Of a DNA stretch of 64,000 nt, positions 11,669-25,700 are shown piece after piece. The DNA comes from Patiria miniata (Eukaryota > Echinodermata > Asteroidea > Valvatida > Asterinidae): assembly GCF_015706575.1 (NCBI RefSeq), contig NW_024037074.1, positions 4,154,001 to 4,218,000 of the forward strand, written 5' to 3'. The notes beneath the pieces are model-generated. The model saw only the letters and a list, made by a program, of their open reading frames with translations. It made no database searches and was not told the origin of the DNA. A program made the position numbers and the translations under genes. Each line of letters begins with the position of its first letter. Position 1 is the first letter of the stretch.

Positions 11669-14457
11669 ATTGCAACAGTACTGAAGGTTTTAATCTATGA
11701 AACCTTCCCATAAGTTGAATTATCCACAAGGGGAAAAACGGTCAGAACATGTCCTCAGAGAACATTCAGATTTATTACTTCCTTGCACTATTTATTTATT
11801 CAAATAATTCAACATGGCAACAAGCATACATAGTAGTATACTTTTCTGTCGAATTCATGTCAAAGTTGTCTTTAAAATCATAGGTAAACATCACATCCTT
11901 GTACATGCAACAAAACAGCGTTGTAAATTGACGGATGGTGTACAAAGCACGCAGCTTATTTAAAGTAGTCCGGGCATGCATGATATTGCGATGAAATATT
12001 GATGAAGGTACGTGATTGAGTTTCAGCGAGAAGTAATGGCAGCACGCATGGTCGATCGCCCTTGAACGTTGGGAATATCACTTGGTGCTGACTCTCGTCT
12101 GGTGCCAACGGGTCTCAGTCCGCGGGGGTCTAAACCTGCGGGTTGTGCAAATTACACGCACGCTAGGGACGAAAAGGGCATTAAGGTGGTTTGGATACCA
12201 GACCTAAAATGATGTGACATGCTGTCTAAACCGTGAAGCTTTGTCATCTGAACTCAAGCATGCAAATTGGAACGACTCGATCGATGATATCATAAAATGA
12301 ATCCGACGGGTCGGAAGAGGGATCGCAGATATTTGACGGTTGTCTGCGGTTCCGTTGACGGCAGAAAAAATGTCAGGTTGATGAAAATGGGGGGGGGGGG
12401 GGGGGGGGGTCTTCGGTGAGCCTTAATAATAGGGGTAGCAACTCGGCTTCAGTTAGGCCACCTACACGTTTAGTTTAAATTTGAGTTCGGAACTGACTTT
12501 GAATTTAAAATTGAATTTGGATTGGAATTCATGAAGGTGTAGCCAAGGAAGTATGTTTGAATTTATATGTTTGAACTACAATTTCTAACGATATTTCAAA
12601 ACTGATTTCCAATCCACAGGGGTGGTTGAAGTAATAGCTCATTCTACACTTCTACACCAACAGAGGGCGCGCTGTAAACCGCAAGTATTGGAAAATATTG
12701 TGGTGAAAGCCGAATGTAATTTTGACGAGAGTGCAAAAAAACTTGCAGAAAAGTGCGCTTATGCCTTTGAAAAACCTCGACTATTGTCGTTGTTAATGTT
12801 CACACTTTAATTTAAACGTGAAACATGCAGCTAATAGAATACAAACTCCACATTAGAGAATAATCACGACACAACCTGTCGCGTCACAATTAAAGGAATT
12901 CTTGCTCTTGCAACCCCCCAGCATTTTGTAATTAATTAACCAATGTACCGTAATCATGCATCCCTATACGGCAAGAACGGAGATCTGAAACCAGTCAATG
13001 CAAATACAACGAAGTGTCAATAATTACTCGCCAGTAACTTGTTTGCACAATATAATACTGGCTGTCACACCTGTTCATGATTGTTTGTACATCGAATGAC
13101 ACAAGATACCAAACGATAATTACACACATTAAACTGTGCACACACACGGCACGCGGTGAATTCTGACGGAGAAAGACGTACGGGCAGCCGAAATCTTTAA
13201 TTCTTGCCTATTTTAACCTATATATTGTCTCAGAGACAATTTGCGATTGGGACCAAGTTAACCCGGAATTGAACAAACCATAGAACGCCACTGCTAAAAC
13301 CAAATAATGTGGCCCCTCCTAAAAAAAAAGTATCTTGGCTGAGCTGTAGCGATGTCCTTGCGAAAGCAAGACTTCGAGTGTGCTCCCAACAAATAGTACC
13401 ACATCCTGAGGACGCAATACAGTAAACCAGTCTAAGACTTCACCAGGACTTAATCTGCAGAATTTAAGATGGACGCGCGTTTCAACAATTCTTAAGTCGC
13501 AAGGCAAACATCAGCGACGGCTCTAGTAAGGAGCGCTTTTGATAAAAGACTCTTATTACATGTTGGCCGATGTTCTTAGTAAGATAAAGTGGCCTGGTCT
13601 TGTTCCCTGAGGCAACTCTCATTCTACCAACGCAAGTCGTACGTTTTCAAGGCCTTTCAACACGGTTCAGACTCATATGCATTAAGACTTATTTAAAACG
13701 CCAGCAGAAATTGTATACACGATGTAAAATTTACCACAAATTATGCAATTTTACCACGATCACATGATCGCAGTTTTAATTTTCTATTCAACGGAAACCA
13801 TATCATGTTACCGTATTTGAATAACATTTTGCAATTTTGTTTTCAAATATTGAGTTCGCGTTCGGGGACTTTTGCTTATTTATTAATGAGCATTGGCATT
13901 CCTCTTGAATACAACAGTGGATAGTACAGTTATCTCGAATTGTGAAATGATGGTTTTGTTTTGGAAGTAATAACAAATACAATGGTTATTTCTTAAAATT
14001 GCCATAGAGTATTAATGATCTTTCGTCCCAAACATGTATCATGCCTTAGTCGGCACCAAATTTAGTGGTCACGGTACCACACTAATCTTGGAGGATCTTT
14101 GGGAAGATAAACAAGCTGTTGAGAATGTTTTGTCACTTTTTATTAATTGACACATTAAAGTATTTGCCACGATGCCATATATCTTTCATGAAAAAAAATC
14201 AATGTCATTGTCACACTGACTCTTCCCATACTGTCCAATAAAAATCGTATAAAGGTTTCCTTTTGTTCCATTGGATTAATGTCTCCGATGTTGGGCATTT
14301 ATAGATTCAAACTGTTTTTTTTTCACGCGGATGAGAGCAGTGAAGAAACGTGAAACTTTCATTAAAAAGGGAAGCCGATAATAAGACATGAGACAATATT
14401 ACTCTCTGGTCAAGCATGTTCAAACATTATCACAGTAGGACTATTTAATGCGGTCAT
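11669..14457. other. Intergenic, no gene seen
   Basis: No gene, RNA or complete repeat recognised. A run of about 21 G lies at 12389-12409. Short open frames lack motifs and splice support. Confidence 0.4.
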
Positions 14458-15087
14458 ACTAAAAAGCGTCAACACAGCGTCAACACACTCCAAAGCGTCA
14501 ACACGGCGTCAACACAGCGTAAACACATCCAAAATGCATTAAAAGTGACAAATGCAGTATGGTATGGACAGAAACAAGATTTTGGCTTAAAATCAATAGG
14601 TTAAACGTCTGAAAATTGCGATTTTCAGTTCAAGAAAATTGGCTCTCCGTGCCGCTCCGAGATCGGCTGCCATGTTACCTCAGTGGCAGCGCGGACCATA
14701 CCATTATGCTAAAGGGTGATAGCGTTGTACAATAAACCTCAGTCCCTCACAGATCAGAGAATGGGAGTTGCTGAAAAAATTCTAAGTCCAAACCAACTAC
14801 CCTGTTGGCGGCTACACGGTCACGAAGTGGGAGTGCAATGGAGCATGACGCATAGTACATACAAGTAGGGCTGAGAATGTTTATTGAGGTCAATCAGCCG
14901 TGACCTCGTAGCCGGCTACGAGGTGGATAGATCGAGTGGCGGGGTATTCTGCAATTGTGCCTTACAATTTTATACCTTTTCTGTTAATTCAGAATGTGTT
15001 TTGGATGTGTTGACGGTGTGTTGACGGTGTGTTGACGCTTCTGTCATGTGTTGACGTTGTGTTGATGCTGTGTTGACGCTTTTTAGT
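14458..15087. mobile_element. Element with inverted arrays of GCGTCAACACA
   Basis: The left end ACTAAAAAGCGTCAACACAG continues as a short array of GCGTCAACAC-type 10-11-mers. The right end (14998-15087) is the mirrored array GTGTTGACGC... ending GACGCTTTTTAGT. The interior is about 450 bp of unrecognised, non-coding sequence. Confidence 0.65.
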
Positions 15088-16259
15088 GCGACCCATTTAA
15101 TGTGCATGCAACAACGAACTGCACGGAACCTATATGCAGCTCCTTGCTTAACCACGGAGGGTTAAGTATTCAAAATCTCCTTGGAAAATGTGCCTCGAGC
15201 AAAATGACAAGAATGAGGGACGGTGCAACCATAGTGCACCAATCGTGCCGCCAATAATCCTAGTTGTTACATATGGAAGGAATCAGCAGAATGGCAGAAC
15301 AATCATGCCTATATTTAACCAGAACCCTCCGGCAGTTTTACAGTATACACGCACTACTCCAAGATTTCTATGGTCTTGGCTTTCTAGTTACATGGTTACA
15401 CGCAACAAATCTCAGCCGATGTTGATCTTAGTCTTACCTTGGAGAGGATTGGGCTTTTGTTCGTCGAAGCACTATGACGGTCCTGTGGTCAGGTGGTCGG
15501 CAAACTCGGAGCTGGGACTCGGCCCACAATGGAGCATGGAACTTGAAGCAAGCTTCGCCGTGAGTTGGTTGGCTGGAGGGCCGGACTACAAGACAACACT
15601 CTGTTCCAGATGCAGCTATTCCGTTGTATGCTTGTATTATTCCAAGCAGAACTTTTTCAAGACGTTACTGGGTCACAACTGCCTAATTGGTCATGCAGTC
15701 TCCACATGCTCTTGTTTTATCAGTTTATTCCATCCATACCCAACCACAGCAAATGCTACAGCGTCCTTTGCATGTCGTTGGTGTGATTATGTAATCGCAC
15801 CCAGACACACACATGGCTTCTAATAGTTAAACAAAAACCCACGCAGTCACTCGGAAGTTGAGTGATTCTAGATTTATTGCACATAAACAGCCAAACTCCC
15901 GGTGAAAGGATACCACGTGGAGATTCTGTGCACACGTACGCTTCAGGCTCCGTCGGGGCCCTTGTGCTTTCACGCCAGATAAACATTGATGAACTACCGA
16001 TAAGCTATTAATTTAGATTTTATGAGCCTGCAAACAGGGCGCCCCCCCCCCCCCCCCTAAAGATTTGTACGGAGGCCGAATGTTCGGAGAAAAAAAGTCA
16101 ACATTTCAGCATTGACTTGCTGCTGCCCCCCTCCCTCCACCACTAAAAACTGGATCCGCCCCTGTTGAAAATGGGTTCCGTGCGCCAACAAGAGGGCGCG
16201 TTTTTACCTTTTTTGAGGTTGCAGATCAGTAAATAAACTGCCATTGACCCCAACGATAA
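15088..16259. other. Intergenic; one long but unsupported frame
   Basis: A 211-codon plus-strand frame (15188-15823) has no recognisable motif, mixed composition and no splice or homology support. I regard it as chance or repeat-derived. Poly-C runs occur near 16043. Confidence 0.35.
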
Positions 16260-17475
16260 ATGCCCCCCCCCCCACTTCTAAAATTCAGGAAAATTATTCA
16301 CTCCAAGGTTTTCGAGACTCACATTAAATTAAAGGTATTTCATCATCTGTCATTTTCTTTTCAATTTTCGGGGGGTCAACTGATGACTTTTAGGAAAACT
16401 TTGCATCCGAAGGTGATCACCCCTAAAAATAGTCCTGAAGCCCAAAACACCGCCATTTTGAAAACAAAAAACGATGCCAACACTCCATTGCAAAATATAG
16501 CGCTTTTAGCGCCCCGGTTTCATTAAAATTGCACAGAACTACAAGCTCACAGTCCTTTGCACGGCTTCCATCCATTTTCTTTTACAAACCCTCAAGTTCA
16601 TGGTCAATATGCTCAAATACTCAGGACATGCAAATCGTGATTTGACCGGTGTAGGCAATTTCGGACCGACTTTAATTACTGGCCTGCACCCATCGGGGGC
16701 GCTATTCAAAAGAGATGTTCTTTGACTCAATCGGACAATAGGTGGCGCTTATTACTGCAGCACATTTGCTGACAATAAGGGGTGCACTGAACTAAGCCTT
16801 TGAAAACAGTGTAAAATCAACAAAGTGCAGGGTCAAATACAGGCAAGCCGACATCACTGGGGTTCCTCGAACAAAATTTAATGATTGTCTGATACTTCAT
16901 TTTATCATTTTTTTTTCAATGATGGTATGTCTCGAACACCTTGGAGAGTTGGGAGTATTTTTCCTGAGTTTTTTAAGTTAGGGCATTAACGTTGGGGTCT
17001 ATGCCAGTTTTGGTCTGCAACCCGACAGCAAGATGGTTCTCCCATTCTTTTGACGGAGAACATGTCTCGCTAGTCCACGTTAACGTTTATGTGAACTTGG
17101 TAGGAAACACTCAATTGTGTACGACAGAATGCCCTGTTTGAATTTACCCAACAATTGTTGTGCGATCGATTGATCGGAAGTTGATAGACATCAATTCGCA
17201 ATTACTATGCCCATGATTGGATGGCCCCAGTCACGACACATAACATAATCGAGACACACATCAAATTAAAGCTTATTTCATCATCATCTTTCTATTTTCA
17301 ATTTCTTGGAGTAGGCCTAATCTGATGACCGTTTGCGAGAAATTTCCATCCGAAGATGATCACCCCTTAAAATAGTCCGGAAGCCCATCGCCATTTAGAA
17401 AAACGAAGTGTATATACACTCAATTGCAAAATAGAGCGCTTTTAGGGCCCCAATTTCGAATTTCCAAGGCGAATA
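16260..17475. repeat. Dispersed ~210 bp direct repeat
   Basis: The segment 16310-16520 (cattaaattaaag, catccgaaggtgatcacccc, atagcgcttttagcgcccc) recurs in diverged form at 17260-17470. A related 60 bp block (cgtgatttgaccggtgtagg) at 16629 also appears at about 34065. Confidence 0.6.
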
Positions 17476-18689
17476 TTGTTTGCATTTTGGTCATCTACCA
17501 TCAACCCCCCCCCCCCCCCTTCCCGGCAGCGTTTTTTTTTTCTGCAGCATACATCGTATTTTAAAAACACACCCTAACATGAATATTTATCCCTCTGTGT
17601 GGACACTTGGGTTATCGTAGTGTTTTCCCTGCAATTAAATTTATTGCAACCAACAAAAGTATTGATGAAATTGATATGGGTTCGAATCACAGAACTAACG
17701 ATCATATATAGTTCACTCCACTATCCACTAGGCCACTGTGGCAGCTCGACGAAAACGTTCTTTGAAATGCTTTCATGTACATGCATGACTGACAGATAAC
17801 AATGGTGTGACGTCATTGTTATTTTCTTATGAATAATCATCGAACTGCTGAATAATCATGATCCATTGACGACATGTGCTGCAAGCAAAAACACCACTGA
17901 ATACATGGAAATACCCACCTTTTCAGTATAAAATACGCGAAAAGCCATATTTTCAGCACGCACCTGCACCTTTATAGCCCTTTTTTTCGTCTGGTTATTT
18001 CCTCAGCAGATTTTGCACAAATTTGTAAAAGCGCCCTTCCTCTTGCTTTCTGCAGGATTCTTTTTTAATGATGTGAGTCTGCAATAACATCCTGTGTTTT
18101 TCAATCAGTGTGAATTAAGGGATTTGGTTTTTATACGAGTCAAATTGTGCTAATTAAGGTTTCGGTTCATTGCACATGATGCGGTTAAAAGCGTAATTTA
18201 AACAACCTTTTTAATAATTTCCGGATTTGATTGTGGAGATTCGTTCACAGGTGCACAAAGGGCATAGGCATGGTTTTAATTGGATTGCCACTATAAACAA
18301 ATAGTCAATTTACCTCGGATTATGATTATAATGATTAAAATATAAAAATATGTTTAGCGTCCCGCCCGCTTCCTATTTGGCGGCCGTCCTTTTTTAACCG
18401 AAAAAAGATACATTTTAAACAGTGACATATAATTTTGGCTTCTTTGTCTGTTGAATCTAGCCCATACAAAGCTGGTATGTCATTTCCTGAGTCCAATGGC
18501 GGCCATTAAAAAAAACATGGCGGCCATTTTGAAAAAAATCCCGGTCGGGCGGCCATTTTGGAGGGGAAAAAAGAGCCTGCCGCTTCCATTTTTCAAAACG
18601 GCAGGACGTTAAACATGTTTTAACAAAAAGGCAGGAAGCTAAACATGTGTTCTAATTTGGCCTTTTAATAGCTTGGATCTCGCGTCACG
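17476..18689. other. Intergenic with ATGGCGGCCATTTTG cluster
   Basis: Three to four GGCGGCCAT/ATGGCGGCC motifs occur between 18378 and 18560. They resemble YY1-type AAnATGGCGGC sites. No gene was found. Confidence 0.35.
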
Positions 18690-19350
18690 TAAAAAGACAA
18701 CCGATGATATAGGTCACGGTTCTGCTTTGTTTGGAGGGGCTCCACACAAAGTGAAACATGATTGCTTCCTGGCGCCAAATGTGATCAGGTGACTGGTTCC
18801 AGAGCTGGGGACCATCAACCATCTCTCTCCCAATTTATTGGAAGTGCTGTACAACGTGAGACCTGTAACTGGCAAGACGATCGATCTGAGAGTACGAAGA
18901 ATCACTCAATACTACAAACGTAAGTGGCTGACATCTTAATAACAGATTAAACAAACGAACAAGATAATGTAATTAAACCAGACGAGATATTTAACTGGCA
19001 ACCAGTGTAAATTATAGAGGATCGCGCAGTAAAATGACAATAATATATTTTATGTTTCATAAAATCGTATTACGATTATCAGCAACTGTTAGGTGAGCGT
19101 ACAGTATACATTCTGGAGAGTGACCAAAGATTAAGTTTGTGTGTCGTTATAATCATCATCAATGCATTCATCCAATGTCTTTAGTACTGCAGCAACTTGA
19201 TCTGTAACTGTTTCAGGCTTAAAAATAAATAGGCCTTAATAAAATTATGCATATGAATGGACGTCTGGTGAGTATAGGTTCAACAATATCAAACAATTTT
19301 CTAACTAATATGAACAACAAAGGTCCGAGACGCGGGCCCTGTGAAACACA
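18690..19350 (-). mobile_element. Decayed L2/CR1-type LINE reverse transcriptase
   Basis: On the minus strand, a segment reading VSQGPRLGPLLFIL (near 19320-19350) matches the reverse-transcriptase GVPQGSxLGPLLF motif. Further on, NLHWLPVKY (near 19000) matches the family SLHWLPVKxR block. A C-terminal stretch at 18714-18905 resembles the tail with TLRS and LWN-like elements. Stops and frameshifts interrupt it throughout. Confidence 0.55.
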
Positions 19351-19559
19351 AGGTTAACAATGGTTTAACAAGCCTGCACCCCTAACGGCTTTTGGGTTTA
19401 TGCAACATGCTCATCTAAACATGGCTTTTGTGTCTTTCCATATAGGTAAAATAATGAGTTTATAATGTTTGTCTTTTTATTCTATATCTATGCAGCACAC
19501 GCACGCAGGCGCGGCACAAGTGTGTATTTGCCTGCAATCGGGACTCCTATTATCCCTCC

Positions 19560-20185
19560 ATTTACCAATGCTTTCAGAAGTTATGCATGTGTTACAAACG
19601 TAGCCCATTTTTATAGCTGTCCTTGAATGTCATTGGAAGCTATTGAGTTTAGTGAGAATCATATTACAGACAAACTTTAAAATGCCAACAAGACTTTAGA
19701 GGAAACATGCAGTGGAAATTCAGCTCATCTTGTTCTCTTGCACATTATGTGTTGCAACAATACATACAAGATCGTAAAACTTGTTTTCGTTGGAATTGAC
19801 AAGAAAGTGGTAGTTTTTCAATTGTTAGCAAATCCTTTCATCAATACAATCGCATGTAAGGCCCCCCAAAAAGTCTCCGGTTTCTGGTATGGAGCTTGCG
19901 GTGACGCGGCTTTTTTTTTTTTTGTACCCGACATTTTTGCTTCAAATGTCGGCTGATGACTTCAAATGGTGCTCGACTAAACTGAGTACAAATAGGCCTA
20001 TATGGGATTGGGAGTTCAGAGAGGCCACATAAAGCTTATTCTTTAAGTTAAAAATGTGCAGCAGCAGGATTCCAGTCAAACCAGTGAGTTTGGCGGTTTT
20101 GAGACATCATCTTTCATTGAAAAAAAAACCTTTTTCATTTTGCCGACGCGCATGGCTACAGCGACGCACGCGCATACCATAAACC
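19560..20185. repeat. Direct copy of the outer palindrome-arm segment
   Basis: This segment is nearly identical to 25899-26521, from tttaccaatgctttcagaag to ...gcataccataaacc. It includes a copy of the PIF-like MITE (from 19860) that is cut off inside its right inverted end. It lies about 6 kb outside the palindrome. Confidence 0.85.
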
Positions 20186-20897
20186 TTCCGGAATTGGGAA
20201 CCCTTTTGTCCTCTTTTGTTCAACATCCCCTTTTGAATGCAGAAACAAACTCATTGTGTCCGCGTCCACGAGGCTCTCAATAGTGGTAAAAACGCGCCCT
20301 CTTGTTGGCGCATGGAGCCCATATAAAATTGATCTCTCGCAATCAACAATATTAATCATGACCGCTCATTCCTGAGTAACTACGCAGACCAGTCGCAATA
20401 ATTCATTATTAAAAGTATCAGCTTAAAAATCTCAGGCAACCGGCGGTAATGGTTTGTATTGACCTAATGTATGCATGGGGGGCGGCAAATCATAAAGTGG
20501 AAAGTACATCCTCTACGGTCGGATAATCATTCCTATGATATTAATTCTGTGGCCCCGGACGGTTTGTACGGAGGACGAAAATTCCGGTGACACTGGCCAG
20601 CTCATGGGTCGTATTTAACTGCTTGCCCTCATGCTCAGAACCAAAGCCCGAGTTGGGTTGTGCCTCGCTTTTACCGCAAGGCCTCGGCGGTAGCCGCGGC
20701 ACGATTCTCCTGACGATGATTTCGCTATATATCCCATATGGACATAGGAATCTTTTGACATATGGACATAGGAATCAGCTCATGTCCGTTTCCATGTCTG
20801 TAGTTTAACGTGATGCTCTAATTAAACAAAAATACATTTCATAACCAGTTTGTAATATTTGTATCTTGTTTTAAGATTGAAGCAAAGTTGTACAATT

Positions 20898-21243
20898 CGG
20901 ACAATTCACAATGCAGAGCGCCACCAATAGTTTGCCACGGAGAGTTCACTTTTTCCGGGGCATTATGGGAGATGGTCGACAAATTCGCAGCGCGGGACAT
21001 TTGACATTGTTCGGTTTTTTTTCCGGTTAGTAGTTTCGTAAGCGTATGATTCGAGTACATGTTTGCCCTTTTCTTTTCTTTGTATCAATATGGTGATTTT
21101 TGGTAAGGCAGCAGAACGCTTTGCCCCAATCTGTAACAAATTAGCTGAAGTATGGGCCATATTTTGTCGACCGTAAACTTGAAAAGTTGACTCTCCATGG
21201 CAAACTCTTGGTGGCGCACTGCATTGTGAATCGCCTGAATTGC
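20898..21243. mobile_element. Second copy of the CACAATGCAGTGCGCCACC MITE
   Basis: Left end ATTCGGACAATTCACAATGC and right end GCATTGTGAATCGCCTGAAT are inverted repeats. The interior matches the scramblase-intron copy at 60135-60497 with a few changes. Confidence 0.7.
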
Positions 21244-22154
21244 AAACGCGTGGTCTAATATTGTTTGAGCTTCCCACTGCTTTCATAACCCAAGGGAACA
21301 TCATGATATTATATTTAGGATTTGAACCGGTATAATGACGGTATAGGCGCGCACATCCTCAAACTCAGACGCACTTCTTTAATAGTTAAGGCTCATGATA
21401 AAAGGACAATAATGCACACAGGCTTTCACACACGGATGGAGCACAAAGAGGGCGTCCCTTTTACCTTTTCATGACCATTTTGTTTGTACTTTTTCAAGAA
21501 TGCAAGTAATGAGGCAAGGGTTTGAAAACACGATTAAATAACAAAGATGACTTGATGGCAGACAGGTGTTTTGAATGAATTCATGAACACTGATAAATTG
21601 TTTTTTATGCAAGAGTCAATTTATTTTGCCACTGAACTATATCATTAACAGTACGTTTACGAATGAGAAATCATCAAAGGTGGAAAGGAGATAAGAAGTA
21701 ATACGTCCAATTAATAACGAATGATTTCAAAGTCCTAGTTTTGTTCAAGGAATTGGATCTTCATTTACAGTAAAAAAACACCTGTTGTGGGAATAAATTT
21801 CATCAAAACAGCCTATTTGAGTTTTGTAACAAAGATGTACATATGGCTGTGTAATTTACTGGCAATTAAGTTGCACCAACTATGGCAATGGTCTCAACTA
21901 TTGTTGGGATGACGTGATGTAATTGGTGCATAACATAATAGCTATTGCTGCGTTGCCTTCGAATGCAAATTTAACGATCGCACCCAAGTACGTGTTGCAG
22001 TTTTCTGATCAGGCATTTTAATCTAACCTAAAAAGTAAAATTTGGTGGCTGAGTCTCAATGACTTTTGATTTGAAATTACTTTAACAAATCTGCCAACTT
22101 AGAAAGTAACCGTCTCATGTTTTCTCTGGGGCTTGTGTTCCGCCCTTTCCAAAA
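21244..22154. other. Intergenic, nothing recognised
   Basis: AT-rich sequence between a MITE and the SINE, with no supported feature. Confidence 0.4.
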
Positions 22155-22418
22155 TGTATTTATTTATTTCTTATTTTAACTGGGTAGCCCATTCAGTGGA
22201 ATCCACTGATCTCCCATGGGTCCCAGTAAAGAGAAAACAATGTGAAGAAATTACAGTTTAAGAGGTGGGAGGAAAAGCCCAGAAGAGTATTCTGTGGAAA
22301 ACCCACGGAATCAGGTAGGGACTGAAAACCCAATCCACATATTGACCCAGGCGGGATTCGAACCCGGGTCACAGCGGTGGAAGGCGAGGAAAGCACCGCT
22401 ACGCCAACCTGACTCCCC
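22155..22418 (-). mobile_element. tRNA-derived SINE
   Basis: Reading the minus strand from 22418, there is a pol III A-box TGGCGTAGCGGT (22395-22406) followed 42 bp downstream by a perfect B-box GGTTCGAATCC (22354-22364). A non-tRNA body follows, then a short A/T-rich tail (aagaaataaataaata). This is the standard layout of a tRNA-headed SINE. It lies in the 3' flank of the cysteine-rich peptide gene. Confidence 0.8.
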
Positions 22419-22799
22419 AAAAAAATCCCCGGATGCAAACGTTTCCATGTCCAAGCGCTGCTTGAACGATACATGCAGGAAGAATATTGATGGTTATTTT
22501 AAAAGCGAGTTTTACCCATGCATCACACTGACCACCACGCACTACCGATAACCAAAAACCCAAGAAGAACAAAAACATTAAAGACAGCAATAAACTTGAA
22601 CACAGATTTATAGACATAACACAGTGGGGAGAATATTAAGTCCGTGCTCGAGCTCATATTATTTCTTGTCATTTAAATGACGAGAAGAATTTATATTTTA
22701 GATTCAAATTTGCCGAGCGTTTGATATGTCTGTTTTTACAAATCGATTTTATATATTTTTTGTTTGATGTTGATTTCAATGTTGCTCTAAAATTCAACA

Positions 22800-25700
22800 T
22801 CATGAAGAGGAGCCTTCAGACGTGAACAGAACTGTAACGGAATTAATGGGAAAACAGGCTGGAACACGGACCCAGTATTTTTGTTAACAATAAAAAATGA
22901 GACAGTCTTCATGATCGGGAAAGAGGAAAACTTAACTAATGTGAAACCCCTTTGTTTAATCCGAATAAAGCAAAAATTCATTGCCAGTATTTCTAATGTT
23001 CTTTACTTGAAGGAATTGATCCAGGCCTCCACATGTCCGCAATGCATTCGCCATGAATACAATAAGAGCCAGGTTCTGGACAATCTCTGCGAGTTCGGCA
23101 ATCTGAAACAGAAACCAACATGGTTGTGAATGATTTGTGTGGACAACCTGTTCAAGGAAGCTTTTAAAGAGAGGTCCATGTATGCCCGTATCCAGGAAAA
23201 ATGACCATATTATCAGCCTGAAACTATTTCTTTTTATACCACACAGAAAAGGGATTGGTTCTCAATTTCAGATATCTAATTTGTTTCACAGAAAAATGAT
23301 CTTGAAAAGTTAGCTCTGAAACTTTTAACGCTAGCCAATTTCAACCCCCCCCCCAAAAAAAACAAATCGATAAAGCTCGTTTAATTTAGTACCCTTTCCA
23401 CCAGTTTTATATGAAAATTTATCATTTAGTCCCCAATACAAGAAGAGTCGTTTGCTTCCCTAAGTTTAGCAATAGCGTTGACATGGAGAAGTTCGTTCAA
23501 CTTCAAATGTTTATTGAGTTCATCAAATTCGTCGGAGGCAGTAGGCCCTATATCACGAGGTTTATCAAGAATTCAATTTCCTTAATGTACATACATTTAT
23601 TTATATGTTTGCATTCAAATTTGTTTCTGTGCTATTTTGTTTCAGATTTCAACATGTTCCGAGTGAACAGAAATAAACCAAAATAATAAAAGGACCAGTT
23701 CAAAGAATAACAAGGCGATGAAGAACACCACATCTTGTTTTCGTTCACTTTTTGAATTTCAGATTTATTTTTTACTGTCTTCAAATTCAAAACAATTTAT
23801 ATTTTAAGTAAGACAAACGACAGGATGAACCCGTAACAGTAACGTATGATTGCCTACAAACTAAGTTTGTTCTTCGATGATTGTTAGATGTTTCATTGAA
23901 AGTAGGCGGTAAAAAGTTATTGATGAAAATGTTGCCTTAAATGTATAACAAAAACAATAGTATAACTACAGCGAAATAGTGGGCGCACAAAAGCAACATG
24001 CAATGTTCTTATGCAAGGAAACTCTTTTGATTCTGCAGGGAAAACCTCGTGCATATGAGGGCTTCTGTACGAAAATTACGCAGTGCGATGGTGCGTCAGG
24101 TTACCATTATTAAAGCAATTACTTATAATTTAAGAAATCACCATGGGTGTCGCGAGGGGGCAGGAAGCAAAACAAAAAAATAAGGAAAAACAAAAGGGGG
24201 GGGGAAGAAAGAAAGAAAAAGAGGTGCAAAGTCATATTGCTGTTAATTGAATGGTTGGTGTGGGCAAAAGTCCCCCTGCCCACCCTCAAACACGTGATAA
24301 GTTGAGAATATGTTGGCAAAGAACAGGGATTTTGGGGGAAATATGCTCTGCTCCCCTGTAGAAAGAAATCCTGGCGACACCCATGACCATCACTGAACTT
24401 ACACGTCCTCTCCGGAAGCCCGGAAGATTCCGGTTCTTGCATCACCTCCTCCGCAAACAAGTCTGCATGACATGAAAAAGGTTTGTGGTGCTGAACTCAT
24501 GAATTGCACTTAAAGTTGGTGTAAACTTGCTTTTTTTTTAAATTTCAAATTTCCTTCCCGAACGAAATTTGAATTTGAAAAATTTGCGCTGGGGGGGGGG
24601 GGGGGGCTGGAACATCTCATGGGGGGGGGGCGTCATGTAGATCAATGAATTTTTTTTGAGAAACTCAAAATCTCAGTGGGGGGTGGGGGCTTTGACTGGG
24701 GGGCGACAAGGTTTCATGGGGGGAGGGCTGTCACCCCCCCCCCCCCCCCCCGTGGCTACGCCACTGATCTCATCTATTCAAATGCGCCTTTTCCAGAGGA
24801 TTGCAAAACCCATAGTTTTCCAAGTCTAGTTCTACGTGGCCGGACTAATGAGCATTATACGTGTACGTGCACGTGCACATTATGGTGCATATTAGAGAGC
24901 TCTGAGAGCCATAACATTGGGGAATTGAAGAGATATGGCAATGAACCTCTTGCCCGGACTTGGGGCTTCCAATTCAGAGCATTTTGGATGCAATTGGGCT
25001 CGAAAGTGGCGCTATTTTGCCATGTTGTGGAGGGATCCTTTTTCCAGATGGCTACTTTTCCGCTTTGTGAAAAATAGGGGTCATCTTCTTGGAGTGTGAA
25101 TTCCTCGAAAAGTCAAAGATCAACCCACCAAAAAAAAAAAAGGAAAGGAAAGATGACATGTTAAACATCATTTTACTGTGCAGCTAAAAAATACCTGTGA
25201 GAGTTTTAAGTATTTTTTTTTTAAATTACGTATGGGCTTTAGCACTAGTTATTGCACTGTTGCACCCTATTATGCACAGGTAGTAACACAGCTCACACGT
25301 AGGTATGCACATTATTCACTGTGTGGACTTCCGAAGAAAAAAAAATGTTCACATAAACCAGGTAGCATCGTTGTGTGGACTTGCCCACGTCCACACAAGG
25401 TTTCCCCTCTCTGGAAAACAGGTTTAGAGGCATTTTGGGATAGGTTGATCCGTAGCAAAATGAGGAGAAACACTCAAGGGAATCATAGAAAAAAAAATAG
25501 TTTGAAAGAGTTTTCACAGTTTGAGTAAAACACGGATCCTAGATACCAGGATAAACGACTGTTCTGGGTGCTTATTCACAAAGCACCCGTAAATGTTTGC
25601 GTTGCGGGGACCCGTAAGTGGATGTTAAGGGCACGTAAGACTTGCGTTAAGTGGTATTCACGAAGCACCCTTAGAGTTCCCTTAGTGGACCCGCATGTTG

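Noticed and set aside
15188..15823. 211-residue open frame
   Set aside because: No recognisable motif, no splice context, biased toward neither coding composition nor a known family; treated as chance.
23007..23102. Reading the 96 bp exon in phase 0 (a hydrophobic 32-residue segment)
   Set aside because: Phase 1 joins correctly to the upstream exons and yields the regular cysteine module, so phase 1 is preferred.
23411..23686. Protein-like frames on both strands at 23411-23686
   Set aside because: The acceptor before the minus-strand frame is weak, no donor follows, and both strands are open, which suggests chance.
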